In this document: positions 37,772-47,743 of the stretch, piece by piece
Position numbering within the stretch: the stretch's first letter is position 1
Layout of the letters: every line of letters begins with the position of its first letter
From: Candidatus Sabulitectum silens
Lineage (GTDB): Bacteria; Fermentibacterota; Fermentibacteria; Fermentibacterales; JCC-6
Direction: 5' to 3'
DNA: 64,000 bases
Assembly: GCA_001875255.1 (NCBI GenBank)
Contig: MJAN01000001.1
Coordinates: forward strand, 1 to 64,000
Notes under the pieces: model-generated
What the model saw: only the letters and a program-made list of their open reading frames with translations
What the model was told of the DNA's origin: nothing
Database searches by the model: none
Position numbers and translations under genes: made by a program

Positions 37772-38804
37772 CTAACTGAACAGCATTTTAGTAAGGTAAT
37801 TTACGATATGTTCCTCCCCGGATGCTGCTACTTTCCCTGGCACCGGTTCCCCGGCGATCTTCAGGGCTTTCCGGAAGACACTGCCGGTGTTCCCATCCCT
37901 CAGCACAAGAACTCCCCCGGAGGCCTCGGCGAAGCCAGCAGGTATTCCTCTTCGGGGAAGGCTCCGCCGGGGACAAGTATGGCCCGTTTGCCCATGGCAA
38001 GTATCTGGGAGACTATTCCATAGCCGGGTTTGGTCACCACCACGTCCGCGGCGGCCACCAGGTCGGCGAACCCCGCCCCGGCGGCGGCAAGTGTCCGGTG
38101 ATGGATGTTGGGCCACCCGGGTCTTGCCTGCTCTGGAAGTGAAGTGAAGGGCGCCACTCCCATGGGAGGCATCTCCGGGAAGTCTCCGGGAAGATGCCTG
38201 AAGGCCATGAGACACCTCAGTCCTTCCCGGGGCAGGAGGTGTGCGACCCTCCCGGGGTCTCCCTCCGGGCCGCCCCTGAGAAGGGGCATATCCACGGTAA
38301 AGCGGAAGGGTGAGTGACAGGGGCCCATGGGGAGCCTGAGGTATGTTCCCCGCTGGTACATCCGTGATACCTTTTTGATCTGCCCGGTCCGTTCCGGGCA
38401 CATTCCTTCAAGGATCCAGTCCCAGGTGAAGTTGCCTATGCCGATGGCGGGTATTCCGTTCTCCTGTGCTGCCCGTACCGGAAGGGGGTCGATATCGGTT
38501 ACTATCATTCCGGCCCGGAGCTCCCTCTGCAGGGATATCTCCTCACGAAGAAGCCGGGGTTCCTCCCTGATGAAAGTGTTAAGGTTCCTTCCGGTGAGCT
38601 CAACGCTGGGAATGCCCTTTTTCTCAACCGCCACTGGGGAGAGCTTCCCGGGAATGACGGAATCCACCGGGACACCCCTCCAGAACCATTCAGGCGTGGA
38701 GGTTGAAAGAACTATCCTGATGGAGGGCAGGGCTCTTTTCAGCCCCTTATGACCTCCCGCTGTCTTGCGGCATGTCCCCACCCGTGGGAGGAGACATGCC
38801 ACAG
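37772..38804 (-). CDS. MurG/UGT-like glycosyltransferase (frameshifted)
   Basis: After correction the N terminus reads GWGHAARQREVIRG, the glycine/His loop of GT-B enzymes, then LSTSTPEWFWRG, GIPAIGIGNFTWDWILEG, and the C-terminal nucleotide-sugar part AAADVVVTKPGYGIVSQILAMGKRAILVPG, ending in a helix region EHIVNYLTKMLFS. Breaks near 38760 and 37915. The start is unclear: an ATG at 38795-38797 with one base error nearby, or CTG at 38802-38804. It begins right after the stop of the propeller gene. Acceptor unknown; a glycolipid or antibiotic-type acceptor is possible. Confidence 0.7.
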
Positions 38805-38811
38805 GACCGTT

Positions 38812-40415
38812 CTATCTGGTAACGACGAGCCTGGCAGCTGCTTCCTCCAGGGGGGTTTTCAGCACGCAGGTGTAAACCCTGCGGGAAGGCCTGTGGTTAC
38901 CTGGAGTGTGTTTCTGCCCGGCGCTGAGGCCGAGAAGGTTTCCCTGTGAACCAGCCTTCCTCCGAGGTCGTAAATCACCAGGGAAGCTCCACAGGCTCGG
39001 CTGCTGTGTAGAGAATGCCGAAGCTTCTGCCGGCGGGGTTGGGTGAGATGCTGAAGCCCGAAGGCTCCGGCGGGGAGCCCTCTGTACCCATTACATCGAT
39101 CTCAGCCATGTACACATCGGTGCCGGAGCCCATTTGATTGGCGTGAACATGCTTCCCAGCTGAGGTTATGTACCTGCCGTCTGAGGAGATGTCCACATGG
39201 AACACGGAACCCGGGGTGTTTATGGAGAAGACCGGGGCTTCAGGGGCAAGGTCGTCGAACACATTCACCTCGCGCCTCCGCCGGTCTGGCATCCCCATGA
39301 ACCGGCCACCATCCACCTGCCGTCGGCGGAGCATTCCATCCACTCCATGACATCCTGGTGGGCACCGGAGCCCACGGGATAGTCGTATGTCCACAGGGGT
39401 GACATTGTGTCGAGGTCGTACCTGATTATTCTGTTCGTGCGGTAGTCGTTCCTGTAGAAACCGAAGTAGACCGTGGAGTTGTCCGCCGCCACGGCGGCGG
39501 CTCCGCCATAGTAGCCGGTGACCGCCATGCCGCCGACGAGGCTGTATTCAGAGCCGTCCCATACCGCCACCCTTGCGGCGGTGAAGCCGTAGGCAACCAC
39601 CGAACCGTCCGGGGAGACCCCGAAGCAGTCGTTTGAGGCGTCCAGGGCCATGGAGGCCTCGAGGGTGCCGGTGGCGGTATCCACGCGGTAGAGGGTGGCG
39701 GACACACGGAAGATGCACTTCGAGCCGTCCTCGGTTATTCGAAGCTGTCTGGGATAGTAGGCAAGGGAGGGGTCTTCATAAACGGCGATGGGTGTTGCAC
39801 TGTCCGGAGAGAAGAAAAGAATGGCCAGGTGGCCGCCCATGGCTCCCCCAACAGCCAGGACCGACCCATCGGCGGCGCAGGCGAACTTGCCCGGGCCGTC
39901 AACCGAGCCGGAGTCGAAGGTGCCACCGGCGTCGTAGCTCCAGACGGGTGTTTCGGAACCCCCGGCAAAACAGTGGACCGCTGTGTTCGCGCCCCTGGCA
40001 TTATCCCAGTTTTGAACCGCGTAGAAAACATCGGCGGACCTGGCCGCCGCTGTGCTTGTTCCCAGGCCGGTCCAGCCCTCCTGGGGCTCGTAGCTCCAGA
40101 GGACCGTGCCGTCTCCGGTTGACCCCTGGAACATCTGTGCACCGCCATACCAGCCGCCGGTGAAGACATACTGAGCCCCGAAGCCAATGGGGGCCATTTT
40201 CTGCTGGGCGCCGGTCTGAAGGGAATAGTGCCAGAGGACCTCCGGAGGTTCGTAAAGGGGCTGGAGGCGAGATCCCGGAGTGTACTCCCCGGTAATGGTC
40301 TCGGTGAATTCACCCCGGGACACACGGCGGAGAACTCTGCGGTACCGGTTTCCCCGAATGAACTGAAGCAGAACAGGAGAACGGCGAAGGCAGCGGAAAT
40401 GAAAGGTTTGATCAT
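38812..40415 (-). CDS. Secreted WD40-like beta-propeller with T9SS-like sorting domain (frameshifted)
   Basis: MIKPFISAAFAVLLFCFSSFG is the signal. Repeats such as GDGTVLWSYEPQEGW, DGPGKFACAADGSVLAVGG, YYPRQLRITEDGSKCIF, SNDCFGVSPDGSVVAYG and DSTVYFGFYR-like segments with closing VFHVDISSDGRYITSAG form a propeller of about seven blades. SGFSISPNPAGRSFGILYTA, VIYDLGGRLVHRE and LPAGVYTCVLKT form the sorting domain. Frame breaks near 40330, 39265, 38980 and 38880. About 530 residues. Surface protein of unknown ligand. Confidence 0.72.
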
Positions 40416-40626
40416 GGGATCCTCCTCAAGAAAAAAATGTAGAACGCATACAATGATATGGGAAGTACCGTCCTTTCACAAGACAGCTTCCGCCGGTTTG
40501 TCCCGGCTGTGTTTGCTGTTATCTTTCATTCTGTAAAAATGCCTGGGTTCTGCTTAAGAGGAAAGGTCTTTTACCGGCCTTACGGCGGAACCCCTGAAGA
40601 GAACACCCAGCAAAAGGAGGACTTCA

Positions 40627-40893
40627 ATGCCCGACGACAGGATGGCTCCATTTTCCACCGGAGGGTTCTTTCTCGTACAGCTCGCGCTGATGATACCGGT
40701 GGTGAACCTGATACTGCTTCTGATATTCGCCTTCGCAGGCTCGGTGAACATCAACCTTCAGAATTACAGCAGGGCAATACTCATCTGGATGCTGGTGGGT
40801 ATAGGAATTGCACTGATAGTGGGTGTTGTTGGAGCCCTGGCAGCCGGCGGCATAGGTGCATATCTCGACAGCATCTCCACCCAGTACAAGTAG
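40627..40893 (+). CDS. Small membrane protein, 88 residues
   Basis: ATG with AAAGGAGG upstream. Two hydrophobic helices (FFLVQLALMIPVVNLILLLIFAFAG; ILIWMLVGIGIALIVGVVGALAAGG) joined by SVNINLQNYSRA. Ends YLDSISTQYK. Intact. It stands directly before the ABC exporter gene and is probably co-transcribed. No family recognised with certainty; similar short proteins are annotated as hypothetical membrane proteins. Confidence 0.7.
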   Translation: MPDDRMAPFSTGGFFLVQLALMIPVVNLILLLIFAFAGSVNINLQNYSRAILIWMLVGIGIALIVGVVGALAAGGIGAYLDSISTQYK

Positions 40894-40900
40894 CGTCGAA

Positions 40901-42597
40901 TTGAGGAACGGCAGCACGGCATCCGACCTGAGGAAGCTCTGGCAGGACCGCCGGCTGCTGTTCCGTACCCTGGCCTACCTGAAGCCCTGGCTGGGCTGGC
41001 ACGGTCTGGGTTTTATCCTTACGATAATCACCGCCGGGCTTGCCCTGGTGCAGCCCTGGGTGACAAGGCTCCTCATCGACAAGGTCCTTATACAGGGCGA
41101 CACAGAAATGCTTGTGAAGATCTGCTTCGCCTTCTTCGCCGCGGTACTTCTGGGTTCCATCGTGGGAATGGCCAGGTCTGTGCTCTTCAGCTGGATAGGC
41201 CAGAGAGCCGCCATCGACCTGCGGATGGCCCTCTACCGCAAACTCAACATCCTCTCACTGGCCTTCACCGGCAGGAAGAGGCTTGGCGAGCTCATGGCCG
41301 GCTTCAGCAGCGACATACCGGTGATGCAGAGCCTCTATTCCTCAACCCTGTCCAGCGCCCTCAGCGATATGATCAGGTTCTTCGTGGTACTGGCGGTGAT
41401 GATAACCATAAACCCGGGGCTGACCCTTCTGGCGGTTCCATCCATTCCCCTGTTCGCCCTGATCATTGCCTTCGCCGGGACCATGCTGAAGAAGGCAAGC
41501 GCCGAGGTCCAGGACAAGAGGCCTTTTCACCGCCACACTTCAGGAGCAGCTGTCCGGGCTCAGGACATCGGCGGCCTTCAATCTGGAGGACAGGGAGAGC
41601 GGAAGGTTCCGCTCCTCCATGACGGATCTCATGCACTCCAACATAAGGATGACCGTAAAGGGATTCGTTTTCAACGCCGGTTCCCTTCTGGCCTCCTCAA
41701 CCCTGATCCTTGTGATATGGTTCGGGGGCAATCAGGTGATCAGGGGCGAGATGCAGGTAGGTGTGCTGATCGCCTTCATCAGCTACTTCGGTATGCTCTT
41801 CGGACCGGTGGGCTCCATTGCCGGTGTCGCCGGACAGATGCTCAAGTCCATGGGTGCCGCCGAGAGGATATTCGGCATCATGGACACCCCCCCGGAGGTT
41901 CAGGACGCACCCGGGGCCTTTGAGCTGGAGGATGTTCAGGGGGAGATCGAGCTCCGGAAGGTGTCCTTCGGTTACTCACCGGAGCTGCCGGTGCTTTCAG
42001 GTTTCTCCGGGATCATATCCCCGGGGGAAACCGTTGCCCTCACCGGGGAAAGCGGAGCGGGAAAGACCACACTGGTCTCACTTCTTCTGAGATTCTTTGA
42101 CCCTTTGCATGGGGAGATACTGATAGACGGGAAACCCATCAGGGAAGCCACCCTTGCCTCCCTCAGACGGAACATCGGAGTTGTTTTTCAGAACCCCTTC
42201 CTTTACCACTGCACCGTTTTCGAGAACATCCTTCTTGCAAGACCGGAAGCCTCCATGGAAGAGGTCAGGAGCGCGGCGAAGGCCGCCCACGCCCATGAGT
42301 TCATAACCGCCCTTCCCCTGGGATATGAAACCGTGGTGGGTGAAAGGGGAAGCAGCCTTTCCGGAGGCCAGGTGCAGAGGATCGCCCTGGCAAGGGTGTT
42401 TCTGAAGAACCCCCGATAGTGATACTTGACGAGGCCACCAGCGCCCTTGATTCCGCCAGTGAGGAAAAGGTCCAGCAAGCCCTTGGCAGACTGCTGAGCA
42501 ACCGCACCTGCCTGATCATTGCCCACCGGCGGTCTTCCGTTGAAATGGCGGACAGGGTTTTGAGGATACCCCTCCTTGCCTGTGATGAAAACGGTTA
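40901..42597 (+). CDS. ABC exporter, fused membrane and ATPase domains (MsbA type; frameshifted)
   Basis: TTG at 40901 seems the best start (a longer frame runs into the preceding gene). Six membrane helices are spread over residues 30-310. The ATPase has [20 protein letters not shown] (Walker A), [20 protein letters not shown] (Q loop), [18 protein letters not shown] (signature) and [17 protein letters not shown] (Walker B). Breaks near 41520 and 42415. About 570 residues. A homodimeric or heterodimeric lipid or drug exporter; no second half-transporter is adjacent. Confidence 0.9.
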
Positions 42598-42649
42598 AGA
42601 AACCGTTAATCCTTCGGCCGGTACTGGGTGTCAGAGGTGAAGATAGGGG

Positions 42650-42670
42650 TTATCCACAAAGTTATCCACA
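42650..42670 (+). other. Two consensus DnaA boxes
   Basis: TTATCCACA occurs at 42650-42658 and again at 42662-42670, both in the same direction, three bases apart. AT-rich stretches (tttattctgtatttatatc at about 42709; gtcaatttaattagg at about 42804) follow in the same 265-base gene-free gap between two convergent genes. This could be part of a replication origin or a DnaA-binding control site. No dnaA, dnaN or gidA is nearby, so origin is a guess. Confidence 0.5.
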
Positions 42671-42862
42671 GCTGGATCCGTGAATTTCTGCCCATTATGC
42701 CGCCGGGGTTTATTCTGTATTTATATCTGCGCAAAGTGTTGAGCTCCATGGCATAACCAAAATCATAGCAGATTGGTGGAGTTGCCGCGGGACCGGTATT
42801 GTCAATTTAATTAGGCTGCGAAAATTAGCAAAAGGGGACGGGGCTGTGCAAAACCCTGCCAA

Positions 42863-45183
42863 TTAACAATTCAGCATTTTCCTGGCTGATTCCACCGCCG
42901 AGTAGGCGTCTTCCCCGTAATGGGCACCGATCTCCAGGGCGAACTCCCGGGAAACTACTGCCCCCCCTATCAGTACGGGGATAGATGAGCCCTTTTTTCT
43001 GAGGAGGTTCACCACTTCCTCCATTCTGGAGGCGGTGGTGCTCATCAGGCCGAGAGGGCGATGGCGTCGGCACGGTGCTCGGCGGCTGCATCAACGATCC
43101 TGCCTGATTCCACATCCTTGCCCAGGTCAATAACCCTGAACCCGGCGTTGGAGAGGAAAAGACCCACGAGGTTCTTCCCTATGTCGTGGATGTCCCCCTT
43201 CACAGTAGCCAGAACTATGGTTCCAAGGGGTTCCGCCCCGGATGCCTTGAGGTGGGGTTCAAGCACTTTCATCAGTGCCCCGCAGCACCGGCTCCGGCGA
43301 TAAGGTGGGGCAGGAACAGCTTTTTCTCCGCATAGAGTCTGCCCAGCCTGTCCATGGCCGGAGCAAGGGCTTCGGTGACTATTTCCCCGGCGTTGGCACC
43401 CTTCTCCAGCAGTGCGGATGAAGCCTTGACCGCACCTGCGGAGTCGCCGCCTGTGAGGGCGTTGCGAAGGAGGGCAAAGCCGTCTTCGCCGTTTTCCTGC
43501 TCACCCGGCGGCACTGGAATGTCCGCCGGATCCACCCTGCCGGAAAGCACCCCGGCCCCGGCGGTGATGTGTTCCGTGAAGGGGCTGGTGACATTTACTA
43601 TTCCCGCATCCAGCCCATGTGAGGCCAGCATTGCCAGGAAGGCGGCGTTAATACCTTCTCTGTGTGGCAGACCGTGGGAAACATTGGAGACCCCGGCGAT
43701 GGTGAGAAGCCCCTCCTTCCGGAAGAGGCTGAGGGTCTTCACCGTGGCGTCGGGGGATGAACCGGTGGCAACTGCCTTCACGATGGGGTCGGCAAAAATC
43801 CGGCTTCGGGAAAGCCGTGGTCCTCCAGTATCCTCAGGCCCGCTTGAGTACCGCCAGCCTTCCGCCGGAGAGTCCGGAAGGCCGTTCTCCCCTATTGGCA
43901 GAAGAACGGCGTAGCGCCGTGGCGAAGGAGGACCGGCACTCTGGCGGCTATGTGTCCTTCGGTGGACATCAGTGAGTTGAGAAGACCTATTCCGCCAAGC
44001 TGCCGGAAGGCCTCTTCTATCATTTCCGGCGCCGAAAGGTCGATGGAAAGCGGCGCACCGGTGCACAGGCCGGCGGTTATCCTGGTAGGCAGCCCCGGTG
44101 GAACAAGCCTTTCCAGGCCAAGGTTGATATCCAGCAGGTCTGCCTTCTCCTGGCGGCGGGCCATGGAGACAACGAACTGGTGGTCGCCTGCACGTATTGC
44201 CTTCTTCAGTTCCTTCCGGCCGGTGGGGTTGATGGATTCACCCACCATCAGCATGGCTCCACCGATGGGGACCACCCGGTCCACAGAGGAGAAAGCCCTC
44301 ACCGGTTCTGGGTTCATCTCCTGCCGGGAACGGTTTCCCACCAGCTTTCGCAGGGCGGCTATGTGTTCCGGGGTGGTGCCGCAGCAGCCCCCGATGATAG
44401 AGGCCCCGGCCCATGCCATTTCCTCGGTTGCCCCGGCGAACAGCTCTGGGTCCATTGAATAGTTTCCCCTGCTGTCCGGTAGGCCGGCGTTGGGTTCCAC
44501 AGTTACATGCTTCGTGGAGGTGGAGGCGAGCTGGCTCACAACCGGCAGCAGCCCCTCGGGACCGGTGGAACAGTTGGCCCCCAGGGCATCCACCGCCAGC
44601 TGCTGGCAGAGTACCGAGAGGGCGGTGGGGGATGTTCCGGCGCCGCTTCTGCCGTTTTCCGCGAAGGTGAGGTGGGCGCTGATGAACCCATGGGGGCAGG
44701 CGTCCCTCACTGCAAGTACCGCGGCCTTGAGCTGCCTGGGGTCGGTGAAGGTCTCAAGGAAGAAAACCGAAATGCCAGCGGAGGTAAGGGCCCTGGCCTG
44801 GACAAGGAAGCCGTTGTAGACATCGGTCCAGGAGGTGTCTCCCACGGGATAGATGAGCCGGCCTGAGGGGCCGATGCTCGCCGCGGCTATTGCAGTGGTC
44901 CCCGCTGCTTCCAGGGCGGTTTCCGCCAGGGCGGCGTTCACCACGCGCACCGGTCTCCCAGATGGAACCTGCTGCCGCCGAATGTGCAGGCCAGTATGAT
45001 GTCGCTGCCGGCCTGTACATATGACTCGTGGATGGAGCGGAGAACCCTCCGGTTATCGAAGGCCCACATCTCCGAAGACACCCCGGCGGGCATTCCGTGC
45101 CTCATGAGCATGGTTCCCATGGCGCCATCGAGGAAGGCTATCCTTCTTCCAAGAAGTTCCCTCAGTTTTTCCGCTGAATCCAT
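42863..45183 (-). CDS. metH: Cobalamin-dependent methionine synthase without activation domain (frameshifted)
   Basis: About 770 residues after joining. Homocysteine domain: [44 protein letters not shown] and the zinc cysteines [16 protein letters not shown]. Folate domain: [51 protein letters not shown]. Cap and B12 domains: [38 protein letters not shown] (DxHxxG), [20 protein letters not shown]. Breaks near 44955, 43905, 43275 and 43045. The usual C-terminal SAM-dependent reactivation domain is absent but encoded by the preceding gene. Start overlaps that gene by 22 bases. Confidence 0.92.
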
Positions 45184-45706
45184 CCGACCACTCCCGTCAT
45201 GCTTTTTACAGGTGACAGCATAAATCCTTCGCTGCAGACTATTCCCGAATCGGGAAACATAGCTATTATCTCCGGCTGTACCGAAAGGGGAAGGTCTCCG
45301 TACCCCGGTGCCGCCCTTCTGGTGGGAGTCATTCCCAGCTGATCCGAAAGGAATATCTGCAGTTTTTTCATCAGGGCCTCAGCGGCCACCGACGCGGCTG
45401 AATCGTTCATGAAACCCTGGAGGGGATCGGGATGGGATATAGCCGGGTCAATCCCGGGGCCCAGGGTGACCGCCATAACCGAAAGAGGTATTCCGGGAAA
45501 GACCCCCGCCAGGGAACAGGGGATCTCTGGCCCCTCCAGGAAGACCGCGCCGCACCAGACCGTGCCCAGGGCGGACAACGCGGAAACGGCCCTTTCCGCT
45601 GACCTTGTGACATCGGCGCCGGCATCACGGGGAGGACAGCCGGACCGCCAGAGCACCTGCTTCAAAGAAGGCAGTGGAAGGGGCAGCCCCGGGCGGAAGG
45701 CTTCAC
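45162..45706 (-). CDS. Stand-alone methionine synthase activation-domain protein
   Basis: The middle and end carry the motif of the MetH activation domain: RRAAPGYGDLPLSVQPEIIAMF (substrate-site RxxPGYxxxP), with KQVLWRSGCP near the start and [13 protein letters not shown] at the end. A GTG at 45704-45706 overlaps the metF stop and seems the true start, needing one base shift near 45670; the nearest start in frame is TTG at 45663-45665. Thermotoga-type bacteria also carry this domain as a separate protein that re-methylates oxidised cobalamin in MetH with SAM. Placed between metF and metH. Confidence 0.82.
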
Positions 45707-46568
45707 CGGAGCTCCCGTAGCCCCGAATCGTTCACAATTCGCCTTATCTGCTCCACCCTGTTCATTGTGTAGAGGTGTATTCCCCTGACGCCGTTGTTCA
45801 CCAGGTCGGCAACCTGTTCCGTGGCGTATTCCACACCGGCACGGGCAAGGGCGTCAGGATCCCCGGCGTGTCTGTCGAAAAGGCTGAGGAGACCCGCTGG
45901 AACCGATACCCTGCACATCATCAGTATGCGCTTTATCTGGGTGTAGTTCAGTATGGGCATTATCCCGGGTATGATGGGGACATCTATTCCAAGGGCCTCG
46001 GCCCTTTCCTGGAAGTCGTAGAATATCCTGTTGTCAAAAAAAGCTGACTGATGAGATATTCGGCCCCCGCCGCCACCTTCTTCTTCAGATGGAGGAGATC
46101 GGTGCTGATCCGGGAGGACTCGAAGTGTCCCTCGGGATAGGCGGCGGCGCCAATGCAGAAACCACCCCTTTCCGCGATGTGTTCTATGAGCTGCGAGGCA
46201 TAGGTGTAGTCGGTGCAGAGGGGACCTCTGCCCTGGGGGATGTCTCCCCTGAGGGCGAGGATGTTGCATATCCCCCGGTTTTCCAGTTCGTCGAGGAGTT
46301 CAGAAACCTCCCCCCGGCTCTGGCCTATGCAGGTTACATGGGCCAGGGACTCGCACCGGTACTGGTCGCGGACGCGGGAGGCTATTTCCACCGTTCTCTC
46401 CACCGAGTGCCCCTGGGAGGCGTAGGTAACGCTGACGAAGGAGGGCTCAATATCCCGCAGGCCGTCCAATGTCCGGAAAACGGTTTTCAGGCTGTGTTCC
46501 GGCTTCGGAGGGAACACCTCCAGAGAAAGCACTGGTTTTTCCCACTTGTAGAGGTCGGCAATTCTCAA
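45703..46568 (-). CDS. metF: 5,10-methylenetetrahydrofolate reductase (frameshifted)
   Basis: About 288 residues. VLSLEVFPPKPEHSLKTVF has the catalytic Glu; SFVSVTYASQGHS, LAHVTCIGQSRGEVSELLDE, NILALRGDIPQG (FAD site) and YPEGHFESS are all standard. After a shift in an A/T-run near 46036 follow FFDNRIFYDFQERAEALGI, VPIIPGIMPILNY, CRVSVPAGLL and NNGVRGIHLYTMNRVEQIRRI. Makes methyl-THF for MetH. First gene of the methionine operon. Confidence 0.94.
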
Positions 46569-46646
46569 GACAGACCCTTTCCATGCAAAAAAGTATTACA
46601 GGGCAGCAGGGAAAATAATCACATCGGGCATGTCTAAACAGGTATA

Positions 46647-46675
46647 TTGACGGAGGTGGAAGAAACCGGTATCAT
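46647..46675 (+). promoter_or_regulatory. Strong sigma-70-type promoter
   Basis: TTGACG at 46647-46652, exactly 17 bases, then TATCAT at 46670-46675. One of the best promoter matches in the window. The expected start point (about 46681) falls at the 5' end of the structured RNA described next. Confidence 0.75.
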
Positions 46676-46676
46676 A

Positions 46677-46803
46677 GCGCCCAGCATCAGGAGTAACCCC
46701 GGAAGGGGCGCCAACCGAGACCCAGGTCCACGGTGGTCAGGCTTTGAGCCGATGTGCGGGAACACCCGAAAAACCTGCCCTTCGCTCTGCTGATGCAGGG
46801 CGA
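46677..46803 (+). ncRNA. Structured RNA of about 125 nt, unidentified
   Basis: The 5' segment CGCCC-A-GCATCAG (46679-46691 region) pairs with CTGATGC-A-GGGCG (46790-46802), closing a long terminal stem with a single A-A mismatch. Inside lie CCCC-GGAA-GGGG, GGCT-TTG-AGCC and CGGG-AACA-CCCG hairpins. ATTTTCTT follows the stem. The element starts at a strong promoter and lies before the UPF0280/DUF39 homocysteine genes and divergent to metF. It could be a riboswitch leader or an independent small RNA. I could not match it to the SAM, SAH, THF, cobalamin, SRP or 6S consensus. Confidence 0.55.
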
Positions 46804-46826
46804 TTTTCTTATATGGAGGAGTTCAC

Positions 46827-47023
46827 ATGGCTGAAAACACAGGGAACCATTCGCCGTCTCATCGGCCATGCCGCTCCATCTCCGATCCATTTTCCGGAAG
46901 CATGATGATGTCCGGGCCTGCGGGGTTCGGGAATCCCGGGTGCGGTAGCCACCCCCTCCCGTATCTCCGCGGGGCCTTTTCAGAGGCAGGATATCCACAC
47001 AGTTCACCAACAGGCGGAGAATC
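46827..47023 (+). other. Unassigned stretch with possible short gene
   Basis: An ATG at 46827 has GGAGGAG seven bases upstream, but the frame (MAENTGNHSPSH...) has odd composition and runs into the next gene. Shifting one base gives TIRRLIGHAAPSPIHFPEA, which looks more protein-like but soon stops. Possibly a short gene broken by errors, or leader sequence; no family recognised. Confidence 0.25.
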
Positions 47024-47742
47024 ATGTACACCGAAAGATTTTACAGAAGCTGGACCGCCGGCAACGGCCTGGAGTCATTCCGGGTGGTTTCCGGCGAGAG
47101 CGATCTTCAGATATATGCAGAGAAGTGCCTGAGAAAGAGGCCATGGTCTCCTTGAGGACATAAGGGCCAGGCTTCGGGATCACATTTCCCGTCATCCTGT
47201 GTTCCTCAGGTCCATGGTTCCGGTGGAGACCGGAACCCGGGACTTTCCTCAGGTCCATGGAGGAATCGGGAAAACTCTGGAACACCGGACCCATGGCCTC
47301 GGTTGCCGGGGCAATAGCCAATGAAGTGGGGCGTCTGCTCTCGGAACGCTCCCCGACGGTCATAGTTGAGAACGGAGGGGATGTATGGGCACTATCACCG
47401 GTTCCCCTGGAGTTCCTGGTCTACCCCGGGGAAGATACCCCCTTCTCCGGTGGAATACCCTTCACCGTGGGGGCGGCGGAGGGAGTATCCGTGTGCACCT
47501 CAAGCGGAAGGGTGGGCCCATCCTTTTCCATGGGCAGGGCGGATTCGGTAACCGTCATTCACCGTTCAGGGGCAGTTGCCGACGCCGCCGCAACCTCCAT
47601 CGCCAACAGGATACGCGGCGGAAAGGACATTACCCCCGTGGTGGAGTCCATTGCCGCTTCCCGGAAACTCCTGGGAATACTGGCGGTGTGCGGTGAATCA
47701 ATGGGCATCTGGGGTGACATCAAGCTGAAGAGGAGGGCATGA
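47024..47742 (+). CDS. UPF0280 / COG2122 ApbE-like protein of homocysteine synthesis (frameshifted)
   Basis: ATG at 47024 behind GGCGGAG begins [13 protein letters not shown], the family's typical N terminus, followed by [16 protein letters not shown]. After two shifts (about 47135 and 47255) come [89 protein letters not shown]. About 240 residues. In Methanosarcina the COG2122 protein is needed with COG1900 for making homocysteine from aspartate semialdehyde and sulfide. The DUF39 gene follows after one base, strengthening that role. Confidence 0.82.
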
Positions 47743-47743
47743 G

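Noticed and set aside
38749..38830. Convergent hairpin (ggcatgtctcctcccacggg...) as a regulatory element
   Set aside because: The inverted repeat GGCATGTC/GACATGCC lies within the start of the glycosyltransferase and is explained by its coding sequence; no T-tract or second copy.
46677..46803. SRP RNA, 6S RNA or S-box riboswitch
   Set aside because: The SRP tetraloop/asymmetric loop GGAAGCAGCC, the 6S central bubble layout and the S-box core are not present; only short pieces match.
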